This document shows, piece by piece, positions 18,061 to 26,266 of a stretch of 64,000 nucleotides of DNA. Below the pieces are notes generated by a model. That model was not told the DNA's origin and ran no database searches. It saw only the letters and a program-made list of their open reading frames with translations. The position numbers were made by a program, and so were the translations under genes. The DNA comes from an uncultured Pelagibacteraceae bacterium (lineage in GTDB: Bacteria; Pseudomonadota; Alphaproteobacteria; Pelagibacterales; Pelagibacteraceae): assembly GCA_902535255.1 (NCBI GenBank), contig CACASQ010000001.1:310001-374000 (forward strand). Direction: 5' to 3'. Positions within the stretch are counted from its first letter, which is position 1, and each line of letters begins with the position of its first letter.

Positions 18061-19223
18061 TTAAAATTTTTGCAAACTTTCTCTATTATTTTTAAACCTA
18101 AGTTAATCTCGCTCTTTGTTACATTTAAAGGAGGCAAAAGTCTGACAACATTTTCAGCAGCTCTTACTGTCAACAAATTATTATCTAAAAGTTTTTGAAT
18201 AAATTTTACTTGATTTACGTGAAGGCATAGTCCAATTAGCAGTCCTTTACCTCTTACTTCTTTTATAACTTTGGGATACTTATTTTTAATTTTATTAAGT
18301 TGACTAATAAAATATTTTCCATTTTTGCTTACATTATTTAAGAAACCTTTTTTAAACATAATATCCATCACTGCATTTCCGGCGCTCATTGCTAAAGGGT
18401 TTCCTCCAAATGTTGATCCATGAGTTCCCGGCTTCATGCCTGATGCTACTTTTTTATTAACTAAAACTGCACCTATTGGAAAGCCACCACCGATACCTTT
18501 TGCTATTGGGACAATATCAGGTTTTATTTTTGCATATTCAAATGCAAAAAATTTGCCACTTCTTCCAATGCCGCATTGTACTTCATCAAGAATTAATAAA
18601 ATTTTTTTCTTATTACATAATTTTCTTAAGCCTTTGAGACAAAAATCTGGAATAACTTTAATGCCCCCTTCGCCCATGATTGTCTCGACCATGATAGCAG
18701 CTGTTCTGCTAGTTATCGCTCTCTCTAAACCTTTGTGATCACCAAAGTTAAAATGATCAAAACCATCCACTTTAGGTTTAAAACCTTCAATAGCTGTTTT
18801 ACTATTGCTAGCAAAAATAGCTGCGATAGTTCTCCCATGAAAACTGTTATTGATGCAAAGAACTCTATTTTTTCTTGGTTGACCTTTTGAATAAAAATAT
18901 CTTCTAGCGAATTTTATAGCTGCCTCTGTTGCTTCAGCACCAGAATTTTGAAAGGTTACATAATCTGCAAAAGTTTTTTGAGCTATTCTTTTTGCCAATC
19001 TCTCTTGCTCAGGAATAGTAAAAACGTTTGAAACATGCCATAATTTTTTCGATTGTTTATTAATAGATCTTATTAAATAGTCATTAGCGTGACCAAGGCA
19101 GTTAACAGCAATCCCTTGGACGAAATCTAAATATTTCTTTCCATTCGTTGAATATAAGAAACTTCCTTTTCCTTTAGAAAAAGAGATTTTCTTTCTGTTA
19201 TAAGTATTTAAAATTTTACTCAT
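18057..19223 (-). CDS. argD: Acetylornithine aminotransferase
   Basis: The 388-residue PLP enzyme of fold type I has FQNSGAEATEAAIKFAR near 94-110, the NNSFHGRT block, ILDEVQCGIGRSG, and the PLP lysine in AKGIGGGFPIGA. Family knowledge: transaminates N-acetylglutamate semialdehyde in arginine synthesis; many members also serve in lysine synthesis. It lies between the ABC-2 permease gene and argF, overlapping each by 4 bases. Confidence 0.96.
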   Translation of the reverse strand: MSKILNTYNRKKISFSKGKGSFLYSTNGKKYLDFVQGIAVNCLGHANDYLIRSINKQSKKLWHVSNVFTIPEQERLAKRIAQKTFADYVTFQNSGAEATEAAIKFARRYFYSKGQPRKNRVLCINNSFHGRTIAAIFASNSKTAIEGFKPKVDGFDHFNFGDHKGLERAITSRTAAIMVETIMGEGGIKVIPDFCLKGLRKLCNKKKILLILDEVQCGIGRSGKFFAFEYAKIKPDIVPIAKGIGGGFPIGAVLVNKKVASGMKPGTHGSTFGGNPLAMSAGNAVMDIMFKKGFLNNVSKNGKYFISQLNKIKNKYPKVIKEVRGKGLLIGLCLHVNQVKFIQKLLDNNLLTVRAAENVVRLLPPLNVTKSEINLGLKIIEKVCKNFK

Positions 19224-20032
19224 GATTTTATTTTATAACCTTTTTTATACAATAAATAACAAACAAGCCAGCTCACAAAGCTTAGGACAGTTAAATATAC
19301 CAAACCAACAGAGATTGAACCGTCTGAAGTGCCAATAAAACTATATCTAAAACCATCAATCATATAAAAAAATGGATTTACTTTACTTACTACTTGCAAA
19401 AAATCAGGAAGTCTCTCTATTGAATAAAAAGTGCCTGATAAGAAAGATAATGGCACTATTACAAAATTAGTGACGGTTGCCATATGATCGAATTTTTCAG
19501 CCCATAACCCGGCAATTATTCCAATATTTCCTAAAACAAAAGAAGAAAGCAAGGTGAATGCTATAAGCGTTAAATAGTTTTTGATTTCAATATCTATAAT
19601 TAATTTAAATACTATAATCGAAACTATTCCAATTAATACACTTCTAGTTACAGCCGCAAGAGAAACAGAAATTATAACTTCTCCAGCTGACAGAGGAGCA
19701 AACAATAAATCAACTATAGTTCCATCAATTTTTTTAATCATAAAAGATGAAGAAGAATGAGAAAAAGATTGTTGAATTACCTGCATTGAAATCAACCCTG
19801 GCGCTAAAAAAGTAATAAAAGGTACACCAAGAACATCTCCTCTATCAGCACCAATGGCTAAAGATAAAACAAGTAAAAAGAGTAATGATGAAATTAGTGG
19901 GGAAAAAATAGTTTGTATCCACACAATTAAGAATCTAAGAACTTCTTTTTTATATAAAGTCCATGTTCCGTACCAATTAACTAATCCAAATCTTCTTTTT
20001 CCAATTTTATATTTTTTCGAAATTTCAACCAT
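19220..20032 (-). CDS. ABC-2 type transporter permease
   Basis: The 270-residue membrane protein has about six hydrophobic segments after a cytoplasmic N-terminus (NWYGTWTLYKKEVLRF) and the ABC-2 signature region around FLSGTFYSIERLPDFLQVVSKVNPFFYMIDGFRY (quoted in parts: FLSGTFYSIERLP and NPFFYMIDGFRY). Family knowledge: such permeases pair with a separate ATPase to export polysaccharides, lipids or drugs. No partner ATPase is adjacent; the next gene, argD, overlaps by 4 bases. The substrate is unknown. Confidence 0.85.
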   Translation of the reverse strand: MVEISKKYKIGKRRFGLVNWYGTWTLYKKEVLRFLIVWIQTIFSPLISSLLFLLVLSLAIGADRGDVLGVPFITFLAPGLISMQVIQQSFSHSSSSFMIKKIDGTIVDLLFAPLSAGEVIISVSLAAVTRSVLIGIVSIIVFKLIIDIEIKNYLTLIAFTLLSSFVLGNIGIIAGLWAEKFDHMATVTNFVIVPLSFLSGTFYSIERLPDFLQVVSKVNPFFYMIDGFRYSFIGTSDGSISVGLVYLTVLSFVSWLVCYLLYKKGYKIKS

Positions 20033-20168
20033 TGATAGTCTTATAACCTGTTATTAAAAAAACTGTGTAAAACTAAATCTACTCACAGCTTTGATGCGTT
20101 TTAATGTTTTAAACCCCAATATTATGCCCTAAGTTTTAAATAATTACTAAATATTGTAATTATATACT

Positions 20169-20660
20169 ATGAGTTGGACAGAAGAAAAAGTCGCTAAATT
20201 AAAAGAACTCTGGTCTAAAGGGCATACTGCAAGTCAGATAGCTGAAGCATTAGGTGACACAACTAGAAACGCAGTAATTGGAAAAGCTCATAGATTAAAT
20301 TTAGAAGCTAGAGCTCCTTCTAAGCAATCTAATTCACCTAGAACCAATGATAATAAGCAGATTAGAAGAGGCCCTGCGCCAACATCAAGAAAAGCTAAAT
20401 TTCAATCAATATTATTAGATAAAAACTTTGAGCCAGAAAACCCTAAATCACTGGAAGAACTTACAGATGAAACGTGCAAGTGGCCTATAGGTCATCCCAA
20501 TGAGGAAAAATTCTATTTTTGCGGTAGAAAACCTGAAGGTGATTTTCCTTATTGCAAACTTCATGTTTTATACGCCTTTCAACCTAAAAATCAAAAAGAT
20601 GATGATCTTGATGATGAAATTCCAGAATTTATCGAGAAAAAAGTTAAGGCCTCAGGGTAA
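20169..20660 (+). CDS. gcrA: Cell-cycle regulator GcrA
   Basis: The 163-residue protein starts MSWTEEKVAKLKELWSKG, continues with SQIAEALGDTTRNAVIGKAHR, the GcrA helix-turn-helix, and has the C-terminal cysteine region TCKWPIGHP...FYFCGRKPEGDFPYC. Family knowledge: GcrA is an alphaproteobacterial transcription factor that works with sigma-70 at CcrM-methylated GANTC sites. The 136-base upstream region shows no GANTC. The gene is followed after 11 bases by a small membrane protein gene. Confidence 0.93.
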   Translation: MSWTEEKVAKLKELWSKGHTASQIAEALGDTTRNAVIGKAHRLNLEARAPSKQSNSPRTNDNKQIRRGPAPTSRKAKFQSILLDKNFEPENPKSLEELTDETCKWPIGHPNEEKFYFCGRKPEGDFPYCKLHVLYAFQPKNQKDDDLDDEIPEFIEKKVKASG

Positions 20661-20671
20661 TTCAAGCGTAA

Positions 20672-20899
20672 ATGGAATTTATTAAAAAATACCTTAAATG
20701 GTTAAGTACTTTTTTAGTCTTAACCGGAATACTATTAACTAACTTAAATATTTATCCAGTAAATATAATGTTCCATGGTGCAGGAGTTGTAGGTTGGACG
20801 ATAGCTGGTTTTTTATCAAAAGATAAAGCTATTCTTACAAACTTCGGATTACAAATTCCTTTATTTTTAATAGGGTTTTATCAAATTATATTTCATTAA
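20672..20899 (+). CDS. Small conserved-type membrane protein
   Basis: The 75 residues contain three hydrophobic stretches (about 9-27, 33-47 and 55-73) separated by short loops with few charges, suggesting a small integral membrane protein. No motif assigns a function. It resembles short DUF-type proteins found next to gcrA-like genes in marine alphaproteobacteria, but I cannot name the family securely. It begins 11 bases after gcrA, probably in the same transcript. Confidence 0.65.
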   Translation: MEFIKKYLKWLSTFLVLTGILLTNLNIYPVNIMFHGAGVVGWTIAGFLSKDKAILTNFGLQIPLFLIGFYQIIFH

Positions 20900-20907
20900 A
20901 TAACCCC

Positions 20908-20957
20908 GTGAAATTAAGCTGTGAAATTTAATTATATAAGATAATTTGTGAATTAAA
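20908..20957 (+). repeat. Three imperfect direct repeats, GTGAAATTAA type
   Basis: GTGAAATTAA (20908-20917), GTGAAATTTAA (20921-20931) and GTGAATTAAA (20948-20957) lie in the 168-base spacer before the PiT-like gene. They could be regulator half-sites, but low-complexity A/T DNA can give such repeats by chance. The rest of the spacer is A/T runs with no ORF. Confidence 0.3.
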
Positions 20958-21079
20958 TTTTTAAAATTTGATTTTTAAAAAAAAATTTTTATAAACGATC
21001 CAAGGCCCAAATCAAAAAAAAACAAATAAATTTTCCCAGTAGACAAACTTTTTTAGAAAGTTATAAAGTGAATCATCTA

Positions 21080-22048
21080 ATGGATATAACTTTAGTATAT
21101 ACAATAATTGGTTTCGGTCTTGCTGGTTACAGTGTAATAGCAAATGACTCTATACAAACTTTAGGGACATTTATTGCATCTAAGAAAAAGTGGTTTGCTT
21201 GGTATATTCTAGCGGGATCAGCTTCATTAGTTATGATTTTTGCCCTAGCTTGGGGATGGTATAATTATGATGGAGATATTTCTTATGGCAGATTAACGAG
21301 AATTCCATATCAAGAAATTCAGTGGTACCACGCTGTTGCGCCAGCTATTCTTTTATTATTAACAAGAATTGGAATTCCAGTTTCGACTACTTTTTTAGTT
21401 CTGTCTGCATTTGCTTCAACAATTGTTTTGGAAAAAATGCTTGTAAAAAGTATTGTTGGCTACGGTATTGCAGCCACAGTTGCCTACATATGCTGGATTG
21501 TAGTTTCTAAATTTATCAATGAAAAACTCGATGAGGTAAAAGGAGATACATGGATTTCTTTTTGGCGTAATTCAGTTTGGGTAACGTCTGGATGGTTATG
21601 GTGGGTTTGGTTATCTCACGACGTTGCTAATATTGCGGTATTTCTACCGAGGCAGTTGGATCTAACATTGTTATTAATTGTTATGGCGTATTTTACAGCC
21701 TTACTATTTTATATCTTTTATATTCACGGAGGGCCAATTCAAAAAGTTGTATTAGAAAAAACTGGGACTAGATACGCAAGATCAGCAACAATTATAAATG
21801 TAATCTATGCAGCAGTTTTATACTATTTTAAAGAGTTAAATGATTTACCAATGTCGACAACATGGGTGTTTGTAGGTTTATTGTGTGGAAGGGAGCTTGC
21901 TATTTCAACAATGAACAAAGAATATAAATTCAAATATGTGTTCCCATTAATTGGTAAGGATTTTGTAAAAATGTTTTTTGGTTTAAGTGTTTCAGTGGCA
22001 ATAGTTCTAGTGATTCACTATTTCATTATTCCACGAGGACTATTTTAG
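21080..22048 (+). CDS. PiT-like phosphate transporter family membrane protein
   Basis: About 322 residues with roughly ten membrane segments. Two inverted-repeat signatures typical of PiT (PF01384) are visible: ANDSIQTLGTFI near 21-32 and SHDVANIAVFLP near 174-185, together with GIPVSTTFLVLSAF and PMSTTWVFVGLLCG, matching the P-x-STTH motifs (His replaced by Phe and Trp). Family knowledge: PiT proteins move phosphate with Na+ or H+. The altered STT motifs leave the substrate open. I prefer the ATG at 21080; a GTG 12 bases upstream is in frame. Confidence 0.7.
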   Translation: MDITLVYTIIGFGLAGYSVIANDSIQTLGTFIASKKKWFAWYILAGSASLVMIFALAWGWYNYDGDISYGRLTRIPYQEIQWYHAVAPAILLLLTRIGIPVSTTFLVLSAFASTIVLEKMLVKSIVGYGIAATVAYICWIVVSKFINEKLDEVKGDTWISFWRNSVWVTSGWLWWVWLSHDVANIAVFLPRQLDLTLLLIVMAYFTALLFYIFYIHGGPIQKVVLEKTGTRYARSATIINVIYAAVLYYFKELNDLPMSTTWVFVGLLCGRELAISTMNKEYKFKYVFPLIGKDFVKMFFGLSVSVAIVLVIHYFIIPRGLF

Positions 22049-22281
22049 TTATCTTTGTTTTTATCTTGAATTTTATCGTATAAGTCTTTCAAATCTTTTT
22101 CGGACAAATTTTTTCTTTTTAATTCATCTAAAATATCTTCATCCTCTTGCTTGAGTTTCTCTTTTCTTTGTTCTTCTTTAACCTCACCTCTAGCATCAAA
22201 CCCTGCTTTAATAAATTTGGCTGATACAAGAATAACAATGATAGCAATGATACCAGCTAGTGATAAAAACAATAAAGTCAT
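22045..22281 (-). CDS. Small membrane protein with charged tail, unknown function
   Basis: The 78 residues have one N-terminal membrane segment (about 2-24) followed by a strongly charged, Lys/Glu-rich helical region with possible coiled-coil character. No family was recognised. It converges with the PiT-like gene, the ends overlapping by 4 bases, and lies just downstream of a 45-residue membrane protein gene on the same strand. Confidence 0.6.
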   Translation of the reverse strand: MTLLFLSLAGIIAIIVILVSAKFIKAGFDARGEVKEEQRKEKLKQEDEDILDELKRKNLSEKDLKDLYDKIQDKNKDN

Positions 22282-22312
22282 TATTGAGTTATACCTGATA
22301 TTTGATGATGTG

Positions 22313-22450
22313 TTAAATGAGTTTCGTTAGTATGTAAATTTGTAGCAGTAGAATTAAGAAAGGTAAAATAGTTCTAATAAGCTCCATTGTATGGTTATAT
22401 TCATCAAGTTTTCTCTCTAACCAATTTCTTTGATATTTTTTTTTTGCCAT
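22313..22450 (-). CDS. 45-residue membrane peptide, unknown function
   Basis: A short open frame starting ATG at 22450: a basic N-terminus (MAKKKYQRNW), an amphipathic stretch LERKLDEYNHTME, then a hydrophobic segment LIRTILPFLILLLQIYIL ending in TKLI. The organisation (charged head, one membrane helix) and good codon use suggest a real small protein. It fills most of the gap between the phosphodiesterase gene and the 78-residue gene. Similar peptides are often missed by gene finders. Confidence 0.55.
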   Translation of the reverse strand: MAKKKYQRNWLERKLDEYNHTMELIRTILPFLILLLQIYILTKLI

Positions 22451-22494
22451 AGGTTTATTTACACGATGATAAATATATTTTCAAGTTTTCAGGC

Positions 22495-23427
22495 TTAAAA
22501 CCAAGAGATATTTTTAGATTTACAAATTTCTTGAACCTTTTTTGGATAGTCAGTGATAATTCCATCGACTCCGTACTCGATCATCCTAATAATATCTTTT
22601 TCTCTATTCACTGTCCAAACACAAGTAGCTAAACCATGTTTGTGTGCTAATTCTACATTTTGTTTAGTCACATCACGGTAGAAAACACTCCATACATGTC
22701 CCTCTAATGATTTAATAATATTTGGTAATAAAAATAATTCTTCCATTGGGTAATTTTTAACCATCCAAGGAGAGTTCTCGTAAATATTCTTTTTAGTTAT
22801 TGAAAGTCCTTGTTGTAAGGTAATAAACCCTCTTAAAATGTTTGGATTTTGTTTTTTAAGGGCGTAAAGAATTCTAAAATCATAAGAAGTGATTAAAGTT
22901 CTATCCTCAAGATTAAAGTCTTTTATATCTTTAAGGATTAAAGAAACCATTTTCTCTGGATCTGGTGTTACATTTTGTTGGGTAGGAGTTGATTTAATTT
23001 CTAAATTTAAAAATACATCTTTATATTTGTCTTCCGTCACTAATTTAAAGAAATCAGTTAATTTTGGTATTTTTTCACCTGTAATAGGTTTTTGATCTTT
23101 AAATCTTTTTGCGTACTTTGTTTCGGGCTTTACACTTCCAATAGTATACTTGCTAATTTCTTCATAAGTAAGTTCTACTAATTTCATGCTTTTATCTGTG
23201 ATCCAGTTCCCTGAAGCATCTTTAACTAAATCAGGATTTAATCTGTAATCATGAAATATTGTTGGAATATTATCTTTTGAAATTACAACATCAAACTCAA
23301 CAGCTTTGATACCAAGATCAAAAGTATATTTAAAACCAGACATTGAGTTTTCAACAATATCGCCTCTAGCTCCCCTGTGGCCGTAAATTCTTATGTAATT
23401 AGGTTTCGTTAAAAATGGATTGATCAA
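22495..23427 (-). CDS. ugpQ: Glycerophosphodiester phosphodiesterase
   Basis: The 310-residue TIM-barrel protein has GHRGARGDIVENSMSGF near 16-32, the metal site KAVEFDVVISKDN and IFHDYRLNPD, and C-terminal CVWTVNREKDI...GVDGIITDYP. Family knowledge: hydrolyses glycerophosphodiesters to glycerol-3-phosphate and an alcohol. It has no signal peptide, so it acts in the cytoplasm on imported substrate. It overlaps the ATPase gene of the uptake system by 4 bases, closing the ugp operon. Confidence 0.93.
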   Translation of the reverse strand: MINPFLTKPNYIRIYGHRGARGDIVENSMSGFKYTFDLGIKAVEFDVVISKDNIPTIFHDYRLNPDLVKDASGNWITDKSMKLVELTYEEISKYTIGSVKPETKYAKRFKDQKPITGEKIPKLTDFFKLVTEDKYKDVFLNLEIKSTPTQQNVTPDPEKMVSLILKDIKDFNLEDRTLITSYDFRILYALKKQNPNILRGFITLQQGLSITKKNIYENSPWMVKNYPMEELFLLPNIIKSLEGHVWSVFYRDVTKQNVELAHKHGLATCVWTVNREKDIIRMIEYGVDGIITDYPKKVQEICKSKNISWF

Positions 23428-24479
23428 TTAATCCTCAAATCAGTATTAGTATCAAACAGGTGTAGTTTGTCATTTTGAATGGAAAGATTTATATTTTTTC
23501 CAATAGTGTCTTCTTTAACAACACCTGAGATACTTGCAACTAAAATCTCATTACTATTTTCAAGTTTACCATGAATAAGTGTATTCGCTCCGATCAGCTC
23601 TACAAGTTCAACTTTTAACTTGATTGGACCATTTTGATCTAATTCAAAATCTTCTGGTCGCATACCTATATTAACAGGTCCATTAAATTTCGAATTCACT
23701 GAAAGTGTAGCTTTGTTTGCCAAAATCAATTTGTTACCTCCGCAATTACCTTTTAAAATATTCATTGCAGGACTTCCGATAAATTGAGCCGTGAATAAAG
23801 TTTTAGGTTTCGTATATACTTCTAAAGGGGTTCCAATATGCTCTACATTACCTTCGTTCATTACAATCATTCGATCAGCTAAAGTCATAGCTTCGACTTG
23901 ATCATGTGTTACATACAGAGAGGTAGTTTTTAGTTGAGTTTGAAGTTTTTTAATCTCTAATCTCATTTGAACTCTTAATTTGGCATCAAGATTTGATAAT
24001 GGTTCATCAAATAAAAAGGCTACAGGATTTCTTACAATGGCTCTTCCCATTGCAACCCTTTGTCTTTGTCCACCAGATAATTGATTAGGCTTTCTCTCTA
24101 ATAATTCTCCAAGCTCTAAAATTTCAGCAGCCTTTTGAACTCTTGATTGAATTTCTTCTTTTGTCACTTTTGCAATCTTTAAACCATAAGCCATGTTACC
24201 AAAGACAGTCATGTGAGGATAAAGAGCATAATTTTGAAATACCATTGCTATATTTCGCTCCATGGGTTCAAGTTCATTTACTTTTTTATTATCAATTAAA
24301 ATATTTCCTTCATTAGCATCTTCTAGGCCTGCAACCATTCTTAATAGAGTTGATTTTCCACATCCAGAGGGTCCAACTATTACAATCAGCTCACCGTCTT
24401 TAACATCAATACTCAGATCATGAATAACCTGCGTTTTTCCGAAAGATTTCTTGAGATTTTGTAAGCTAATTTGAGACAT
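23424..24479 (-). CDS. ugpC: ABC transporter ATPase for sn-glycerol-3-phosphate/diesters
   Basis: The 351-residue CUT1-type ATPase has Walker A GPSGCGKST at 36-44, Q-loop FQNYALYPHMTV, signature LSGGQRQRVAMGRAI, Walker B FLFDEPLSNLDAKLR, H-loop YVTHDQVEAM, and a C-terminal TOBE regulatory domain with NIGMRPEDF. Family knowledge: powers uptake of sugars or glycerol-phosphate compounds; the linked phosphodiesterase points to the Ugp system. It abuts ugpE by sharing a base. Confidence 0.93.
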   Translation of the reverse strand: MSQISLQNLKKSFGKTQVIHDLSIDVKDGELIVIVGPSGCGKSTLLRMVAGLEDANEGNILIDNKKVNELEPMERNIAMVFQNYALYPHMTVFGNMAYGLKIAKVTKEEIQSRVQKAAEILELGELLERKPNQLSGGQRQRVAMGRAIVRNPVAFLFDEPLSNLDAKLRVQMRLEIKKLQTQLKTTSLYVTHDQVEAMTLADRMIVMNEGNVEHIGTPLEVYTKPKTLFTAQFIGSPAMNILKGNCGGNKLILANKATLSVNSKFNGPVNIGMRPEDFELDQNGPIKLKVELVELIGANTLIHGKLENSNEILVASISGVVKEDTIGKNINLSIQNDKLHLFDTNTDLRIN

Positions 24480-25333
24480 TATTTATCGCTTTCTAATAAT
24501 CCTTTAACAAAAAACTTTTGCATACTTATTACTACTATGACTGGAGGAACCATAGCTAACATTGCAGTCGCCATAACCGTTGGCCAGTGTGCATAATCAT
24601 CACCTGTCGGTATCATTGAGTCAATAGCCATCACAATAGTTCTCATGTCAGGATCGGTCGTCATTAATAGTGGCCATAAATATTGATTCCAACCAAAAAT
24701 AAATAAAATAACAAATAAAGCTGCAATATTAGTTTTACTAATTGGAACTAATATATCAAAAAAGAAACGCATTGGACTACATCCGTCCATTCTAGCTGCT
24801 TCAACCATTTCATCAGGTATCGTCATAAAAAATTGTCTAAATAAAAAAGTAGCCGTCGCTGATGCAATTAACGGGAAAATTAATCCTGTGTAAGAATTTA
24901 GTAGATTTAAATTTGCAACAACTTCATAAGTTGGAACTATTCTCACCTCTACTGGAAGCATTAGAGTAATAAAGATTAACCAGAAACATAAATTTCTGAA
25001 TGGAAATCTAAAATAAACAAAAGCAAAAGCTGATAATAATGAAATGATTATTTTTCCAACTGTAATACCGATTGCCATGATTGCAGAGTTCATCATCATC
25101 TTTATCACAGGAACTTTGGCTCCGTATCCCTCTGGTGAACCTCTAAATAATGCATTTGCATAATTTTCAAAGAATTCTGTACCAGGTAACATTGGTAATG
25201 GAGGATAAATAATTGCATCTTGTGTTACCGTGGATGCAACAAAAGTTAACCAAACTGGAAAAAATATAAATAACACACCAAGAATTAAACCTAAGTGAGT
25301 TAACCAGTATCCGGATTTCTTTTTCTCAACCAT
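24479..25333 (-). CDS. ugpE: ABC transporter permease UgpE
   Basis: The 284-residue membrane protein has about six membrane helices and the binding-protein-dependent permease EAA loop EAARMDGCSPMRFFFDILVP near 182-201. The conserved NPF-like start (GYWLTHLGLILGVLFIFFPVW) and MIPTGDDYAHWPTVMA fit UgpE. Family knowledge: pairs with UgpA to form the translocation pore. Position between ugpA and ugpC supports the name. Confidence 0.93.
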   Translation of the reverse strand: MVEKKKSGYWLTHLGLILGVLFIFFPVWLTFVASTVTQDAIIYPPLPMLPGTEFFENYANALFRGSPEGYGAKVPVIKMMMNSAIMAIGITVGKIIISLLSAFAFVYFRFPFRNLCFWLIFITLMLPVEVRIVPTYEVVANLNLLNSYTGLIFPLIASATATFLFRQFFMTIPDEMVEAARMDGCSPMRFFFDILVPISKTNIAALFVILFIFGWNQYLWPLLMTTDPDMRTIVMAIDSMIPTGDDYAHWPTVMATAMLAMVPPVIVVISMQKFFVKGLLESDK

Positions 25334-26214
25334 TAATAATGAACCTTTCTCTCTATATATTTAAATTGAATAACGGTTAGAATTCCAACTAAAACTAGTA
25401 GGATTACGGACTGAGCTGCACTTGATCCTAGATCTTGGCTCACAAACCCATCAGAGAATACTTTATATACAAGAATGGTGGTCGATTGTTCAGGTCCGCC
25501 GGAAGTAATTGTATGTATTACTCCAAAAGTATCAAAGAAAGCATAAACAATATTTACGACTAATAAAAAGAATGTGATGGGTGAAAGTAGAGGTATTACA
25601 ATTGTACCAAATCTTTTCCAAAAACTAGCTCCATCTATTGCAGCAGCTTCAATAATTGATTTTGGAATGGCTTGTAATCCTGCTAAAAAAAATAAAAAGT
25701 TATAACTTATTCTTCCCCAGGATGAGGCTAAAATAACTAAAAACATTGCTTGATCACCTTTTAAAGTATGATTCCATTCATAACCTAAAGCTTTAAGATA
25801 ATAAGATGCTAAACCAATATTTCCATTAAACATAAATAACCAAAGAACACCTGCAATCGCTGGTGCTATAGCGTAAGGCCAAATTAGTAATGTTTGGTAA
25901 ACTCCTGCTCCTTTAATTAACCGATCTGCTAAAGCTGCTAAGTATAAACCTAAAGCCATTGATGAAACCGATACTGCGGTTGAGAAAATAACTGTCGTTT
26001 TAAAACTTGCTAAATAATAGGGGTCAGATAATAAAAATCTAAAATTATCTAAACCTACAAATTCCGTTTTCAAACCGAAAGGATCTGGTAAAAATAAAGA
26101 ATTCCAAATAGCTTGGCCTGAAGGATAAAAAAAGAAAACAAAAGAAATCAGTAGTTGAGGTGCAACTAGTAGCGCTGGTAACCACCAGCCTTTAAAAAAA
26201 ACTCTTTTTTCCAT
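25333..26214 (-). CDS. ugpA: ABC transporter permease UgpA
   Basis: The 293-residue membrane protein has six or seven hydrophobic segments, the UgpA/MalF-type loop EAAAIDGASFWKRFGTIVIP near 190-209, and GLDNFRFLLSDPYYLASFKTT in the N-terminal half (quoted as GLDNFRFLLSDP). Family knowledge: one half of the inner-membrane channel for glycerol-3-phosphate or its diesters. A strong hairpin separates it from the binding-protein gene upstream. Confidence 0.93.
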   Translation of the reverse strand: MEKRVFFKGWWLPALLVAPQLLISFVFFFYPSGQAIWNSLFLPDPFGLKTEFVGLDNFRFLLSDPYYLASFKTTVIFSTAVSVSSMALGLYLAALADRLIKGAGVYQTLLIWPYAIAPAIAGVLWLFMFNGNIGLASYYLKALGYEWNHTLKGDQAMFLVILASSWGRISYNFLFFLAGLQAIPKSIIEAAAIDGASFWKRFGTIVIPLLSPITFFLLVVNIVYAFFDTFGVIHTITSGGPEQSTTILVYKVFSDGFVSQDLGSSAAQSVILLVLVGILTVIQFKYIERKVHY

Positions 26215-26230
26215 TTGATCTTAAGAATGA

Positions 26231-26254
26231 TACTAGGGGCTTTCGCCCCTAGTA
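26231..26254 (-). other. Strong intercistronic hairpin between ugpB and ugpA
   Basis: A perfect 10-bp stem TACTAGGGGC/GCCCCTAGTA closed by a GAAA (GNRA-type) tetraloop on the mRNA strand, with no T run after it. Such hairpins between a binding-protein gene and its permease genes commonly protect the upstream message from 3' decay, raising binding-protein yield. It could also give partial termination. Confidence 0.8.
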
Positions 26255-26266
26255 AATTAAATTGAT

